11,032 bases of DNA from NCBI GenBank assembly GCA_030041195.1, contig JASHOI010000655.1, positions 1 through 11,032 on the forward strand, in the 5' to 3' direction. How positions within the stretch are numbered: the first letter of the stretch is position 1; each line of letters opens with the position of its first letter. The DNA comes from Streptosporangiaceae bacterium. GTDB taxonomy: Bacteria > Actinomycetota > Actinomycetes > Streptosporangiales > Streptosporangiaceae. The position numbers and the translations under genes are program-made. Of the stretch, positions 1-6,903 are shown piece after piece. The notes under the pieces were generated by a model. That model did not search any database. It saw only the letters and a list, made by a program, of their open reading frames with translations, and was not told where the DNA came from.

Positions 1-914
1 AGCTGGCCGCCGGCGCGATCGCGGGGACGCTGTCGGCCGAGGACGCGATCCGCATGGTGCGGGTGCGCGGCCAGGCCATGGCGCAGGCGTCAGCGGCCGA
101 GCCGACCGGGATGACCGCGGTGCTGGGCGGCGACGAGCCGGCCGTGCTGGCCTCGATCGAGGCGCACGGGCTCACCCCAGCGAACGTCAACGGCGCCGGC
201 CAGATCGTGGCCGCCGGCACGCTGGAGCAGCTGGCCGCGTTCGCCGCGGACCCGCCGCCCGGTGCCAGGCTCCGCCCGCTCTCGGTGGCCGGAGCGTTTC
301 ACACCAGGCACATGGCGCCGGCGGTCGACGCGCTGCGCGCCGCGGCGGAGGGCGTGGCCGTGCGCAACCCGGCGCTCGCGCTGCTGTCGAACCGCGATGG
401 CAGCGTGGTGCGCAGCGGCAGCGACTGGCTGGAGCGGATCGTCACCCAGGTGAGCGCGCCGGTCCGGTGGGACAGGTGCATGCAGACCATGGCCGACCTC
501 GGCGTGACCGCGCTGATCGAACTTCCCCCGGCCGGCACCCTGACCGGGCTGGCCCGGCGGGCGCTGCCCGGCGTCCAGACTCTGGCCCTGAAGACCCCGG
601 GCGACCTGGAGCAGGCGCGCGCGATGCTGGCCGCCAGCCACGACGCCGACACCGGCAGCCACGCGCCGGAATGGCGGCTGATCGTCGCGCCGCTGGCCGG
701 GACGTTCCGGGTCGCGGCAAGCAACGGCGGGCGCGCCACGCCGGGAACCACGGTCAGCTCCGGTGACGACCTCGGCCGCGTGGAGATCCGCGGCAGCAAC
801 CACACGATCTCCCCGCCGTTCCCGGCCACGATCATTGAGTGGCTGGTCGAGGACGGCGACCCGGTCAGCGCCGGCCAGCCCCTGGTCCGGCTGCAGCCAG
901 AAGGCACCGAGTGA
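1..914 (+). CDS. fabD: Malonyl-CoA:ACP transacylase, 3' part, with fused AccB-like domain
   Basis: This gene is cut by the window start. The frame is open from base 3, giving 303 visible residues and a TGA stop at 912-914. FabD moves malonyl from CoA to the ACP phosphopantetheine thiol in the cytosol, supplying units to FabH and FabF. The visible part begins with the helix reading LAAGAIAGTLSAEDAIRMV, then MTAVLGG, a VNGAGQIVAAG segment, and AFHTRHM, whose first His (codon 300-302) is the catalytic His of the family. The catalytic Ser motif (GHSLGE type) would lie upstream of the window. The usual FabD core ends near LALKTPGDLEQA (about 582-617). A linker and an extra domain of about 80 residues follow, described separately. 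The stop overlaps a possible GTG start of fabH, so coupling is likely. The family call is secure; the role of the extension is unknown. Confidence 0.95.
   Translation, partial: LAAGAIAGTLSAEDAIRMVRVRGQAMAQASAAEPTGMTAVLGGDEPAVLASIEAHGLTPANVNGAGQIVAAGTLEQLAAFAADPPPGARLRPLSVAGAFHTRHMAPAVDALRAAAEGVAVRNPALALLSNRDGSVVRSGSDWLERIVTQVSAPVRWDRCMQTMADLGVTALIELPPAGTLTGLARRALPGVQTLALKTPGDLEQARAMLAASHDADTGSHAPEWRLIVAPLAGTFRVAASNGGRATPGTTVSSGDDLGRVEIRGSNHTISPPFPATIIEWLVEDGDPVSAGQPLVRLQPEGTE
669..911 (+). other. AccB-like (biotinyl) domain fused to FabD, modification lysine missing
   Basis: The last ~81 residues of the FabD reading frame line up with the biotinyl domain of AccB/BCCP. An APLAGTF motif corresponds to SPMVGTF of E. 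coli AccB (from memory). GTTVSSGDDLGRVE corresponds to the GxxVxxGDxLxxVE strand before the modified lysine. The end, IIEWLVEDGDPVSAGQPLV, corresponds to the second hammerhead half (VKAILVESGQPVxxxxPLV). Where AccB has E-A-M-K-M, this protein has E-I-R-G-S (codons 783-797), so Gly at 792-794 replaces the lysine that would carry biotin or lipoate. It therefore looks like a non-biotinylated carrier fold, possibly a docking or structural module. No frameshift or stop separates it from FabD. The fold is inferred from motif alignment only. Confidence 0.7.
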
Positions 915-931
915 AGGAGAGCGCAGAAGGG

Positions 932-1897
932 ATGCGACAGACCGAAGGCACAGCGGGCGCCCGGATCCTGGCGTTCGGCGGTTACCAGCCGGCCCGGGTC
1001 GTGACCAACGATGAGATCGCCGCCACCGTGGATACCAGCGACGAGTGGATCCGCAGCCGGGTCGGCATCGCCAGCCGCCGGATCGCGGGCCCGGACGAGA
1101 CCGTGGCCGACATGGCGGTCGCGGCCGGCGGCAAGGCGCTGGCCGCCAGCGGCCTGTCCGCCGAGGACATCGACCTGGTGATCGTCGCCACCTGCACGCC
1201 GGAGGTGCAGATCCCCAACACGGCGGCGACGGCGGCCCGCAGGCTCGGCATCAACGCCCCCGGCGCATACGACATGAACGCGGCGTGCGCCGGGTTCTGC
1301 TACGCGCTGGCCAACGCCAGCGACGCGGTGCGCACCGGGACCGCGGGGAACGTGCTGGTGATCGGCGCCGAGAAGCTGTCCCAGTGGATCGACTGGACCG
1401 ACCGGTCCACCTGCATCATCTTCGCCGACGGCGCGGGCGCCGTGGTGGTCAGCCCGGTGACCGATCCCGACGAGGCGGGGATCGGCCCGGTGGTGTGGGG
1501 CAGCGCGGGCGACATGGCCGACAAGATCTACATCCCGGACCGCGACGGGTTCATCATCCAGGAGGGCCAGGCAGTGTTCCGCTGGGCCACGACCGCCTTG
1601 CACCCCGTGGCCAAGGAAGCCTGCCGGCGCGCTGGCGTCGACCCGACCGAGCTCGCGGCGTTCGTGCCGCATCAGGCGAACCTGCGGATCGTCGAGGCGA
1701 TCGCGCGCAAGATCGGCGCGCCGCAGGCGCTGGTGGCCGACGACATCGTGACCGCTGGCAACACCTCGTCGGCTTCGATCCCGCTGGCCCTGTCCCGGAT
1801 GCTGGAACGCGGCGAGATCGGGTCTGGCGCGCCGGTGCTGCTGCTCGGGTTCGGTGCCGGCATTTGCTACGCCGGCCAGGTGATCAAGGTACCGTGA
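932..1897 (+). CDS. fabH: Beta-ketoacyl-ACP synthase III (initiating condensing enzyme)
   Basis: FabH condenses an acyl-CoA primer with malonyl-ACP to start type II fatty acid synthesis. The 321-residue product has the family length. The full catalytic triad is visible: Cys119 in MNAACAGFCYA, His247 in VPHQANLRI and Asn277 in GNTSSASIPLAL. The N-terminus ARILAFGGYQPARVV and the SDEWIRSRVGI segment are typical of actinobacterial FabH. I chose ATG 932, with AAGGAG at 914-919 twelve bases upstream, because its N-terminal length best fits Streptomyces FabH. GTG at 911 is a real alternative: it overlaps the fabD stop, has AAGG at 901-904 and would add seven residues. Actinobacterial FabH often prefers branched primers, but I cannot read specificity here. 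A hairpin follows the stop. Confidence 0.96.
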   Translation: MRQTEGTAGARILAFGGYQPARVVTNDEIAATVDTSDEWIRSRVGIASRRIAGPDETVADMAVAAGGKALAASGLSAEDIDLVIVATCTPEVQIPNTAATAARRLGINAPGAYDMNAACAGFCYALANASDAVRTGTAGNVLVIGAEKLSQWIDWTDRSTCIIFADGAGAVVVSPVTDPDEAGIGPVVWGSAGDMADKIYIPDRDGFIIQEGQAVFRWATTALHPVAKEACRRAGVDPTELAAFVPHQANLRIVEAIARKIGAPQALVADDIVTAGNTSSASIPLALSRMLERGEIGSGAPVLLLGFGAGICYAGQVIKVP

Positions 1898-1900
1898 CGA

Positions 1901-1920
1901 GGCCCCGGTAACCCGGGGCC
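1901..1920 (+). promoter_or_regulatory. Perfect hairpin between fabH and acpP
   Basis: GGCCCCGG (1901-1908) and CCGGGGCC (1913-1920) are perfect complements around a TAAC loop, three bases after the fabH stop and 41 bases before acpP. No T-run follows. It could act as a partial terminator, a processing site or a 5' cap on a shorter acpP mRNA. Any of these would allow more ACP to be made than the flanking enzymes. Only the structure is seen; the function is inferred. Confidence 0.5.
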
Positions 1921-1961
1921 AGAAGGTTCAACCCCCAACCACGAAGGAGAGTGCGCGACCC

Positions 1962-2216
1962 ATGGCCATGAGCGACCAGGAAATCCTGACCGGACTCGCC
2001 GAGATCGTCGACGAGGTGGCAGGCGTCCCAGCCGAAGAGGTCACCCCGGAGAAGACGTTCGTCGATGACCTGGACATCGACTCGCTGTCGATGGTCGAGA
2101 TCGCGGTGGCGGCCCAGGACAAGTTCGGCGTCGAGATCCCCGACGACCAGCTGAAGGACCTCAAGACCGTCCAGGACGTCGTCGATTACGTCCGCCGTAC
2201 CTCGGTGTCGGCCTAG
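1962..2216 (+). CDS. acpP: Acyl carrier protein
   Basis: This 84-residue acidic protein carries growing acyl chains on a 4'-phosphopantetheine arm and is the shared substrate of FabD, FabH and FabF. The attachment site is Ser41 in DLDIDSLSMVEI. The rest fits the four-helix ACP fold: ILTGLAEIVDEV, then AEEVTPEKTFVDDL, then AAQDKFGVEIPDDQLKDLKTVQDVVDYV. The chosen start is ATG 1962, with AAGGAGA at 1944-1950; ATG 1968 is further from that site and less likely. The gene sits between fabH and fabF as in Streptomyces. A perfect hairpin upstream may let its mRNA be set apart from fabH. A holo-ACP synthase would have to be encoded elsewhere. Confidence 0.97.
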   Translation: MAMSDQEILTGLAEIVDEVAGVPAEEVTPEKTFVDDLDIDSLSMVEIAVAAQDKFGVEIPDDQLKDLKTVQDVVDYVRRTSVSA

Positions 2217-2267
2217 TCGAGCCAAAGGGGCACTCGCATAGCGTCCCGGCGGCGAGGAGGAAACACA

Positions 2268-3512
2268 GTGACTGAGCGGACGAAGGTCGTCGTCACCGGA
2301 CTCGGCGTGATCACCCCGGTGGGCGCCGACGTCCCGTCAACCTGGGAATCGCTGCTGGCCGGGCGCAGCGGCGTGACCGCACTGACCGACGACTGGGCCC
2401 AGGAGCTGCCCGCGAGGATCGCCGCCTGGGCCGCCGCCGACCCGGCCACGCTGATCGACCGGGTGAAGGCGCGCCGCTTGGACCGATGCGAGCAGTTCGC
2501 GCTGGTCGCGGCCCGCGAGGCGTGGGCGGACGCCGGCTCGCCCGAGGTGCCGCCGGAGCGGCTCGGCGTGGTCGTGTCGAGCGGCATCGGCGGCGTCGCC
2601 TCCACCTTGACCGCCTACGACACCCTCAAGGAGAAGGGCTGGTCGCGGCTGTCGCCGTTCACGGTCCCGATGCTGATGCCGAACGGCTCGGCCGGCTGGC
2701 TCAGCATCGAGCTCGGAGCCAGGGCCGGCGTGCACACCACGGTGAGCGCGTGCGCGTCGGGCGCCGAGGCGATCGGCTACGCAATGGAGATGATCAGGTC
2801 GGGCCGGGCCGACGTGGTGGTCGCGGGCGGCACCGAGGCCGCGATCATCCCGCTGAACATCGCGGCGTTCGCGGCCATGCGCGCGCTGTCCACGCGCAAC
2901 GATGAGCCGCAGCGGGCGTCGAGGCCGTTCGACCGCGGCCGGGACGGGTTCGTGCTCGGCGAGGGCGCGGGCATGGTGGTGCTCGAGTCGGCCGAGCACG
3001 CGGCGCGGCGCGGCGCGACCGTGCACGCGGTCGCGGCCGGCGTCGGCTACTCCGCCGATGCGCACCACATCGCGCAGCCGGACCCGGATGCCACCGGCGT
3101 GGTGCACGCGATCCAGCGGGCGATCGACGACGCGCGCGTGACCGCCGAGCAGGTGGCGCACGTGAACGCGCACGCCACCTCGACGCCAGCCGGCGACGTC
3201 GTGGAGTGCCAGGCGATCGCGGCGGCGCTGGGGTCCACGGCCAGCGGAGTTGTGGTCTCGGCCACCAAGTCGATGACCGGTCACCTGCTCGGCGGGGCCG
3301 GTGCCGTCGAGTCGGTGGCCGCGATCCTGGCGCTGCGCGAGCGGATGGCTCCGCCGACCATCAACCTGGATGACCCCGACGACGACGCGGGACTCCAGAT
3401 CGCGACCGAGCCGACAAAGCTGCAGCAGCGCAGCGACGCCCCGATGGCCGTGCTCAACAACTCCTTCGGCTTTGGCGGGCACAACGTCGCCCTCGCCTTC
3501 ACCGCTGCCTGA
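2268..3512 (+). CDS. fabF: Beta-ketoacyl-ACP synthase II
   Basis: FabF elongates acyl-ACP with malonyl-ACP by decarboxylative condensation. The 414-residue product has the KAS II length. The Cys-His-His triad is intact: Cys162 in VSACASGAEAIG, His302 in NAHATSTPAGD and His339 in KSMTGHLLGGAGAVE. The N-terminus KVVVTGLGVITPVG, the glycine-rich GFVLGEGAGMVVLE and the C-terminal NNSFGFGGHN are all family hallmarks. The GTG start at 2268 has GAGGAGG at 2254-2260, seven bases upstream. Only 51 bases separate it from acpP, with no terminator, so it is cotranscribed. Homologues in mycobacteria are KasA and KasB. It is unlikely to be a polyketide KSα, because no chain-length factor gene follows. Confidence 0.96.
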   Translation: MTERTKVVVTGLGVITPVGADVPSTWESLLAGRSGVTALTDDWAQELPARIAAWAAADPATLIDRVKARRLDRCEQFALVAAREAWADAGSPEVPPERLGVVVSSGIGGVASTLTAYDTLKEKGWSRLSPFTVPMLMPNGSAGWLSIELGARAGVHTTVSACASGAEAIGYAMEMIRSGRADVVVAGGTEAAIIPLNIAAFAAMRALSTRNDEPQRASRPFDRGRDGFVLGEGAGMVVLESAEHAARRGATVHAVAAGVGYSADAHHIAQPDPDATGVVHAIQRAIDDARVTAEQVAHVNAHATSTPAGDVVECQAIAAALGSTASGVVVSATKSMTGHLLGGAGAVESVAAILALRERMAPPTINLDDPDDDAGLQIATEPTKLQQRSDAPMAVLNNSFGFGGHNVALAFTAA

Positions 3513-3564
3513 GTTCGCCATGCCCGGTCAGCCGGACGCACCCGCCCGACCCGAGGAGAGCAAC

Positions 3565-5022
3565 GTGACAACAGTGCTTGACGTGCCGCCCCCGGTCCCG
3601 GCCGACGACCCGGCCGCCCGGGCGCCGGAGCGGACGCCCGGCAGCCTCAGCAGGGATCCGCACGAGCGCCTCGAGGCCCTGTTCGACCCCGGGTCGCTGT
3701 CGCTGCTGGTCCCCGCTGACGACAGTGGCGTGCTCACCGGCACCGGCACGATCGACGGCGTTCTGGCGGTTGCGTTCGCCAGCGATCCGCGGGTGCAGGG
3801 CGGCGCGACCGGCAGCGCGGGCTGCGCGGCGATCGTCACCGCCTACGACTACGCGATCGAGGCCGGGGCCACGATCATCGGCCTCTGGCACTCCGGCGGC
3901 GCCCGGCTGCGCGAGGGCGTGGAGAGCCTGCACGCGGTCGGCACGGTCTTCGCCGCGATGACCCTGGCCTCGGGAAAGATCCCGCAAATCTCGGTGGTGC
4001 TCGGGCCCGCCGCCGGCGGCGCGGCCTACGGGCCTGCCCTCACCGACCTGGTGATCCTCTCCGGCCAGGGCCGCATCTTCGTGACCGGGCCGGACGTGGT
4101 GCGCAGCGTGACCGGCGAAGACGTCGACTTCGAACGGCTCGGCGGCCCCGAGCCGCACAGCCGCCGCTCCGGCGTCGTGCACCTGGTGACCGAGACCGAC
4201 ATGGAGGCGATCGGCGAGGCCAGGCGGCTGGCGCTGCTGCTTGGCAGGCCGGAACCCGAGGGCGCCGGGGTGCTGGTGAGCTCGGAGGCCGACCTCGCGA
4301 CGCTGCTGCCCGAGTCCGCGCGCCGCGCCTACGACGTCCACCCGCTGATCACCGGGCTGCTGGACGACCCCGGTGTCGAGCTGCACCCGCGGTGGGCACC
4401 GAACATCGTGACCACGCTCGGCAGGCTGGCGGGCCGGACCGTCGGCGTGATCGCCAACAACCCGCTGCGGCTCGGCGGATGCCTGGACACGCTCTCGGCC
4501 GAGAAGGCGGCGAGGTTCGTCCGGATGTGCGACGCGTTCGGGGTGCCGCTCGTGGTCATCGTGGACACGCCCGGGTACCTGCCCGGGGTGGGCCAGGAAT
4601 GGGACGGGGTGGTCCGGCGCGGCGCCAAGCTGCTGCACGCGTTCGCCGAGGCCACCGTGCCCCGGGTGACGCTGATGACCAGGAAGGCCTACGGCGGCGC
4701 CTACATCGCGATGAACTCCCGGGCGCTCGGCGCCACCCGCGTGTTCGCCTGGCCGAGCGCCGAGGTGGCGGTGATGGGCGCGGTCGCAGCGGTCCGGATC
4801 CTGCAACGGCGCGTGCTGGCCGCCGCGCCGGCCGACCAGCGGCACGAGCTCGAAGCCCGGCTGGCCGCCGAGCACGAGCGCGAGGCCGGCGGGCTGCAGC
4901 GGGCGATCGCGCTCGGCGTTGTCGACGAGATCATCGAGCCCGCCAAGACCCGGCAGGCGATCGCCCGGGCGATCGCCGAGGCTCCGCAGCGGCGGGGCGC
5001 CCACGGCAACATCCCGCTCTGA
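3565..5022 (+). CDS. accD: Acetyl/acyl-CoA carboxylase carboxyltransferase subunit, AccD6-like
   Basis: This 485-residue protein is a one-chain carboxyltransferase of the actinobacterial PccB/AccD type, with both halves fused. It moves carboxyl from biotin to acetyl-CoA or a related acyl-CoA, giving malonyl-CoA for the genes upstream. The N-half carries Gly111-Gly112 in HSGGARLREGVE and then GPAAGGAAYGPALTDL. The C-half carries VDTPGYLPGVGQEWDG, Gly377-Gly378 in RKAYGGAYIAMNS, then VFAWPSAEVAVMGA. The two Gly-Gly pairs form the oxyanion holes of the family. Ile381 sits where PccB enzymes have the specificity-setting Asp, which suggests acetyl-CoA. GTG 3565 is chosen because GAGGAG lies at 3553-3558 with a six-base gap; ATG 3520 in the same frame has no such site. 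The biotinylated partner subunit is not in this window. Confidence 0.95.
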   Translation: MTTVLDVPPPVPADDPAARAPERTPGSLSRDPHERLEALFDPGSLSLLVPADDSGVLTGTGTIDGVLAVAFASDPRVQGGATGSAGCAAIVTAYDYAIEAGATIIGLWHSGGARLREGVESLHAVGTVFAAMTLASGKIPQISVVLGPAAGGAAYGPALTDLVILSGQGRIFVTGPDVVRSVTGEDVDFERLGGPEPHSRRSGVVHLVTETDMEAIGEARRLALLLGRPEPEGAGVLVSSEADLATLLPESARRAYDVHPLITGLLDDPGVELHPRWAPNIVTTLGRLAGRTVGVIANNPLRLGGCLDTLSAEKAARFVRMCDAFGVPLVVIVDTPGYLPGVGQEWDGVVRRGAKLLHAFAEATVPRVTLMTRKAYGGAYIAMNSRALGATRVFAWPSAEVAVMGAVAAVRILQRRVLAAAPADQRHELEARLAAEHEREAGGLQRAIALGVVDEIIEPAKTRQAIARAIAEAPQRRGAHGNIPL

Positions 5023-5031
5023 GGGCCGGCC
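5022..5031. repeat. 10-bp direct repeat, left copy
   Basis: AGGGCCGGCC occurs here, just after accD, and again at 5753-5762. The two copies bracket the oxidase stub and the lower-GC Dabb-like gene. The motif is GC-rich and holds the palindrome GGCCGGCC, so chance is possible, but its placement at both edges of a disrupted stretch is suggestive of a rearrangement. Confidence 0.4.
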
Positions 5032-5032
5032 A

Positions 5033-5110
5033 ATGGCTGCCGGTTTCGACGACGCTGCGCGCAATCTGCTCGACGGCATGAACTTCGCGACGGTCGCCAC
5101 CCTCAACCCC
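5033..5110 (+). pseudogene. 5' stub of a PPOX-family (split-barrel flavin/F420) oxidoreductase gene
   Basis: ATG 5033 begins MAAGFDDAARNLLDGMNFA and continues TVATLNP. This is the typical start of the PPOX-class FMN/F420-binding split-barrel family (usual form: helix, then NFATVATLNPDGxPQ). After about 26 codons the family pattern stops: the expected substrate-strand and cofactor-binding segments do not appear in any frame downstream. The frame stays open to about 5329 without recognisable content. I read it as a truncated gene whose remainder was lost or replaced by the lower-GC DNA that follows. The end coordinate is where similarity fades, so it is approximate. Confidence 0.6.
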
Positions 5111-5203
5111 GTAGCCGCACCACGGCTCTCGCTTGAGGCAACCGCGGCGCAAGAGCCCCGGTCAGATAGCGGGGAAACGCGTAGAGCGAGGATTCCGCGA
5201 GCA

Positions 5204-5242
5204 GACGGGGACCGGGAAGAGGTGCGCTTCTGGGTTCCCGTC
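5204..5242. terminator. Imperfect hairpin 3' of the Dabb-like gene
   Basis: The arms 5204-5219 and 5227-5242 pair at 13 of 16 positions around a 7-base loop. The structure lies 36 bases beyond the stop of the minus-strand gene at 5278, where a terminator would be expected. No T-run flanks it on either strand, so terminator function is an inference. Confidence 0.35.
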
Positions 5243-5277
5243 TCTCGAGCCCAGCCCCACCTGCGACGCCGTGGCGG

Positions 5278-5607
5278 TCAGCTTCCCGACAGGTCTAGCG
5301 GGTCGCTGTTGACCCACACCACGCCGTAGGGCTTGAGCTTCTGTTGCTCCTGCTCGAAGGTCACCAGCGGCTCGTAGGCGGAGAGCTGGCCAAGAGTTCC
5401 CATGTCTTCGCAGAGCAGCTGCGCAATCGCCGAGGAGACGAACACGGGTGCGTACTGATCCTCGGCGGCCGGTTTGTGCACTGCGGTGGCAACGTGCTGG
5501 GTTAGTCCCGACCCGAGACAGATGTCCTTCATCCGAGCCAGGAACTCGTCTCGTTCCTCCGCGGTCCGGCGGTCTCCGAAGGAGAAAACGAGGGTGTGAA
5601 GAATCAT
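5278..5607 (-). CDS. Dabb (stress-responsive A/B barrel)-like protein
   Basis: This 109-residue protein begins MILHTLVFSFGDRRTAEERD, resembling the opening β-strand of Dabb proteins (MIxHxVxFxF) followed by a helix with regularly spaced acidic and hydrophobic residues. A later strand-like segment, APVFVSSAIA, and a short helix SAYEPLVTFEQEQQKL precede a final strand YGVVWVN. This is the order of a ferredoxin-like dimeric barrel of about 100 residues. Such proteins are small, cytosolic and of varied or unknown function; no catalytic residue can be assigned. The start at 5607 is strongly supported by GGAGG (5617-5613) with a five-base gap. The gene opposes its neighbours, lies in lower-GC DNA and uses codons such as TTG and ATT more than the fab genes, so it was probably acquired. 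Confidence 0.6.
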   Translation of the reverse strand: MILHTLVFSFGDRRTAEERDEFLARMKDICLGSGLTQHVATAVHKPAAEDQYAPVFVSSAIAQLLCEDMGTLGQLSAYEPLVTFEQEQQKLKPYGVVWVNSDPLDLSGS

Positions 5608-5635
5608 GAGAGCCTCCAGACTCTTTGCTTGGCCG

Positions 5636-5663
5636 ACGTTATCGGCGATGTCCACGCCCTCAA
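5636..5663 (-). promoter_or_regulatory. Candidate promoter of the Dabb-like gene
   Basis: Reading the minus strand, TTGAGG (5663-5658) and TAACGT (5641-5636) are 16 bases apart, fitting a primary-sigma -35/-10 pair. Transcription would start near 5629, about 22 bases before the ATG, leaving room for the GGAGG site. Confidence 0.35.
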
Positions 5664-5752
5664 CCTCGTTCTCGACTGCGTGACTGGGCATCACATCATC
5701 CATACGATTTCCGGTCACGATCACCGACGGTTCGGCTCGGCGCCGGGAATGC

Positions 5753-5762
5753 AGGGCCGGCC
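5753..5762. repeat. 10-bp direct repeat, right copy
   Basis: This is the second AGGGCCGGCC copy, identical to 5022-5031. It lies 18 bases upstream of the Ddn-type gene start, at the right-hand edge of the lower-GC segment. Confidence 0.4.
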
Positions 5763-5780
5763 TGGCGAGGTTCAGCGAGC

Positions 5781-6191
5781 ATGCCGAATGACTGGAATAC
5801 CAAGATCATTGAGGAGTTCCGCGCGAACGGCGGCCAGGTCGGCGGCCAGTTCGCGGGCGCTCCGCTGCTGCTGCTGCACACGACCGGCGCCAAGACCGGC
5901 CAGGAGCGGGTGAACCCGATGATGTACCAGGCGATCGGGGACGGCTTTGCGGTGTTCGCCTCGAAGGGGGGCGCGCCGACGAACCCGGACTGGTACCACA
6001 ACCTGGTCGCCAACCCGCACGTGAAGGCCGAGATCGGCGCCGAGACCATCGAGCTCATCGCGCGGGTGCCCGACGACGGGACCCGGGCGCCGATCTGGGA
6101 GGCGTGGAAGAAGGCCTGGCCGGGCTTTGCGGACTACGAGTCGAAGACCACCAGGCAGATCCCGGTCGTGCTGCTGGATCGGGTCAGCTAG
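5781..6191 (+). CDS. Deazaflavin (F420)-dependent nitroreductase family protein, Ddn type
   Basis: This 136-residue protein belongs to the Ddn family of F420H2-dependent quinone or nitro reductases, a split β-barrel fold common in actinobacteria. Visible hallmarks are IIEEFRANGGQVGGQFAGAP, then LLLLHTTGAKTGQERVNPM, GFAVFASKGGAPTNPDWYHN and LVANPHVKAEIG. The SKGGA and WYHNL motifs belong to the cofactor-binding part of the family. ATG 5781 is chosen because the family begins at this point (NDWNTKIIEEFR); GCGAGG at 5765-5770 is a plausible ribosome site. The C-terminus ends IPVVLLDRVS and lies inside a 30-bp tandem duplication. The physiological substrate cannot be read; quinones or reactive carbonyls are typical. 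F420 use is family knowledge, not shown here. Confidence 0.88.
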   Translation: MPNDWNTKIIEEFRANGGQVGGQFAGAPLLLLHTTGAKTGQERVNPMMYQAIGDGFAVFASKGGAPTNPDWYHNLVANPHVKAEIGAETIELIARVPDDGTRAPIWEAWKKAWPGFADYESKTTRQIPVVLLDRVS

Positions 6192-6223
6192 CCCGTCGTG
6201 CCGCTGGATCGGGTCAGCTCGCC
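6165..6223. repeat. Tandem 30-bp duplication at convergent gene ends
   Basis: Bases 6165-6193 and 6195-6223 match at 27 of 29 positions (differences at 6172/6202 and 6190/6220), a period of 30. The first copy holds the last codons and TAG stop of the Ddn-type gene. The second copy holds the TGA stop of the convergent gene on the other strand. Thus one sequence, GGATCGGGTCAGCT, ends a gene on each strand. Confidence 0.85.
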
Positions 6224-6897
6224 GGCGGGTAGACCGGGCGGCCGGTGCGCCCGCCGATGTGCGCGGGCACGGCGGTGTCGCCCGGCAGCGCGGGATCGGC
6301 CACGGGCTCGGCCCACACGGCCGTGATCGGCAGCTCGCCCGCCCACAGGCCGAGCCCGGCGTCCGGGCTCTCACCGTCGTCGGGCGGGCCGGTGCGGATC
6401 TTGACAGATGCCTCGTCGAGCGACAGCGCGAGCAGCCGGGTCGCGGCCAGTTCCTTGCGGCTCGGCCGGCGCGCGTAATCCCACTGCCCGGGCGCCAGGT
6501 GCTCGGACAGGCAGCGCAGGCCGCGGAGCTTCTCCTCCGGGTCGGTGACGGCGCGCGGCGCCGCGTAGATCATCGCGCTGCGGTAGTTGATCGCGTGCTC
6601 GAACACCGAGCGCGCCAGCACCAGGCCGTCGACCACCGTCACCGTGACGCAGGCGACCGGCGCGGCGTGGCCGGCCAGGCTCTGGCTGGCCACGGATCCG
6701 TGCAGGTAGAGCTGGTCCTCGTCGAAGCCATAGCCGGTCGGCACCACCATCGGGACGCCGTCGGCGAGCACCCCAAGGTGCGCGACGAGGCCGGCGCCGA
6801 GCACGGCGAACAGCTCGGCCCGGTCGGCCCTGCCCTGCTCGCGCAGCCTCCGGTGCCGGGTCCGCTCGGTCGCCGAAAGGGGCAGGTATCCGGTCAT
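6214..6897 (-). CDS. Pyridoxamine 5'-phosphate oxidase-like FMN-binding split-barrel protein
   Basis: This 227-residue protein resembles the Nim-like branch of the PNPOx superfamily (Pfam Pyridox_ox_2 type). The order is: a short helical N-terminus; the first barrel strands AHLGVLADGVPMVVPTGYGFD; LYLHGSVASQSLAG; CVTVTVVDGLVLARS; then HAINYRSAMIYAAPRAVTDP. After this come EEKLRGLRCLSEHLAPGQW, RRPSRKELAATRLLAL and EASVKIRTGPPDD. These last three segments are typical of the family and form the flavin pocket and dimer contacts. No ribosome site precedes ATG 6897, but a TAGTCT box ends six bases upstream, which points to a leaderless mRNA. Substrate is unknown; such proteins reduce nitro compounds or bind flavin or haem. 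The stop lies in a 30-bp duplication. Confidence 0.88.
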   Translation of the reverse strand: MTGYLPLSATERTRHRRLREQGRADRAELFAVLGAGLVAHLGVLADGVPMVVPTGYGFDEDQLYLHGSVASQSLAGHAAPVACVTVTVVDGLVLARSVFEHAINYRSAMIYAAPRAVTDPEEKLRGLRCLSEHLAPGQWDYARRPSRKELAATRLLALSLDEASVKIRTGPPDDGESPDAGLGLWAGELPITAVWAEPVADPALPGDTAVPAHIGGRTGRPVYPPAS

Positions 6898-6903
6898 GCC
6901 GCA

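Noticed and set aside
3520..3564. ATG 3520 as the start of accD
   Set aside because: No Shine-Dalgarno sequence precedes it, whereas GTG 3565 has GAGGAG at ideal spacing.
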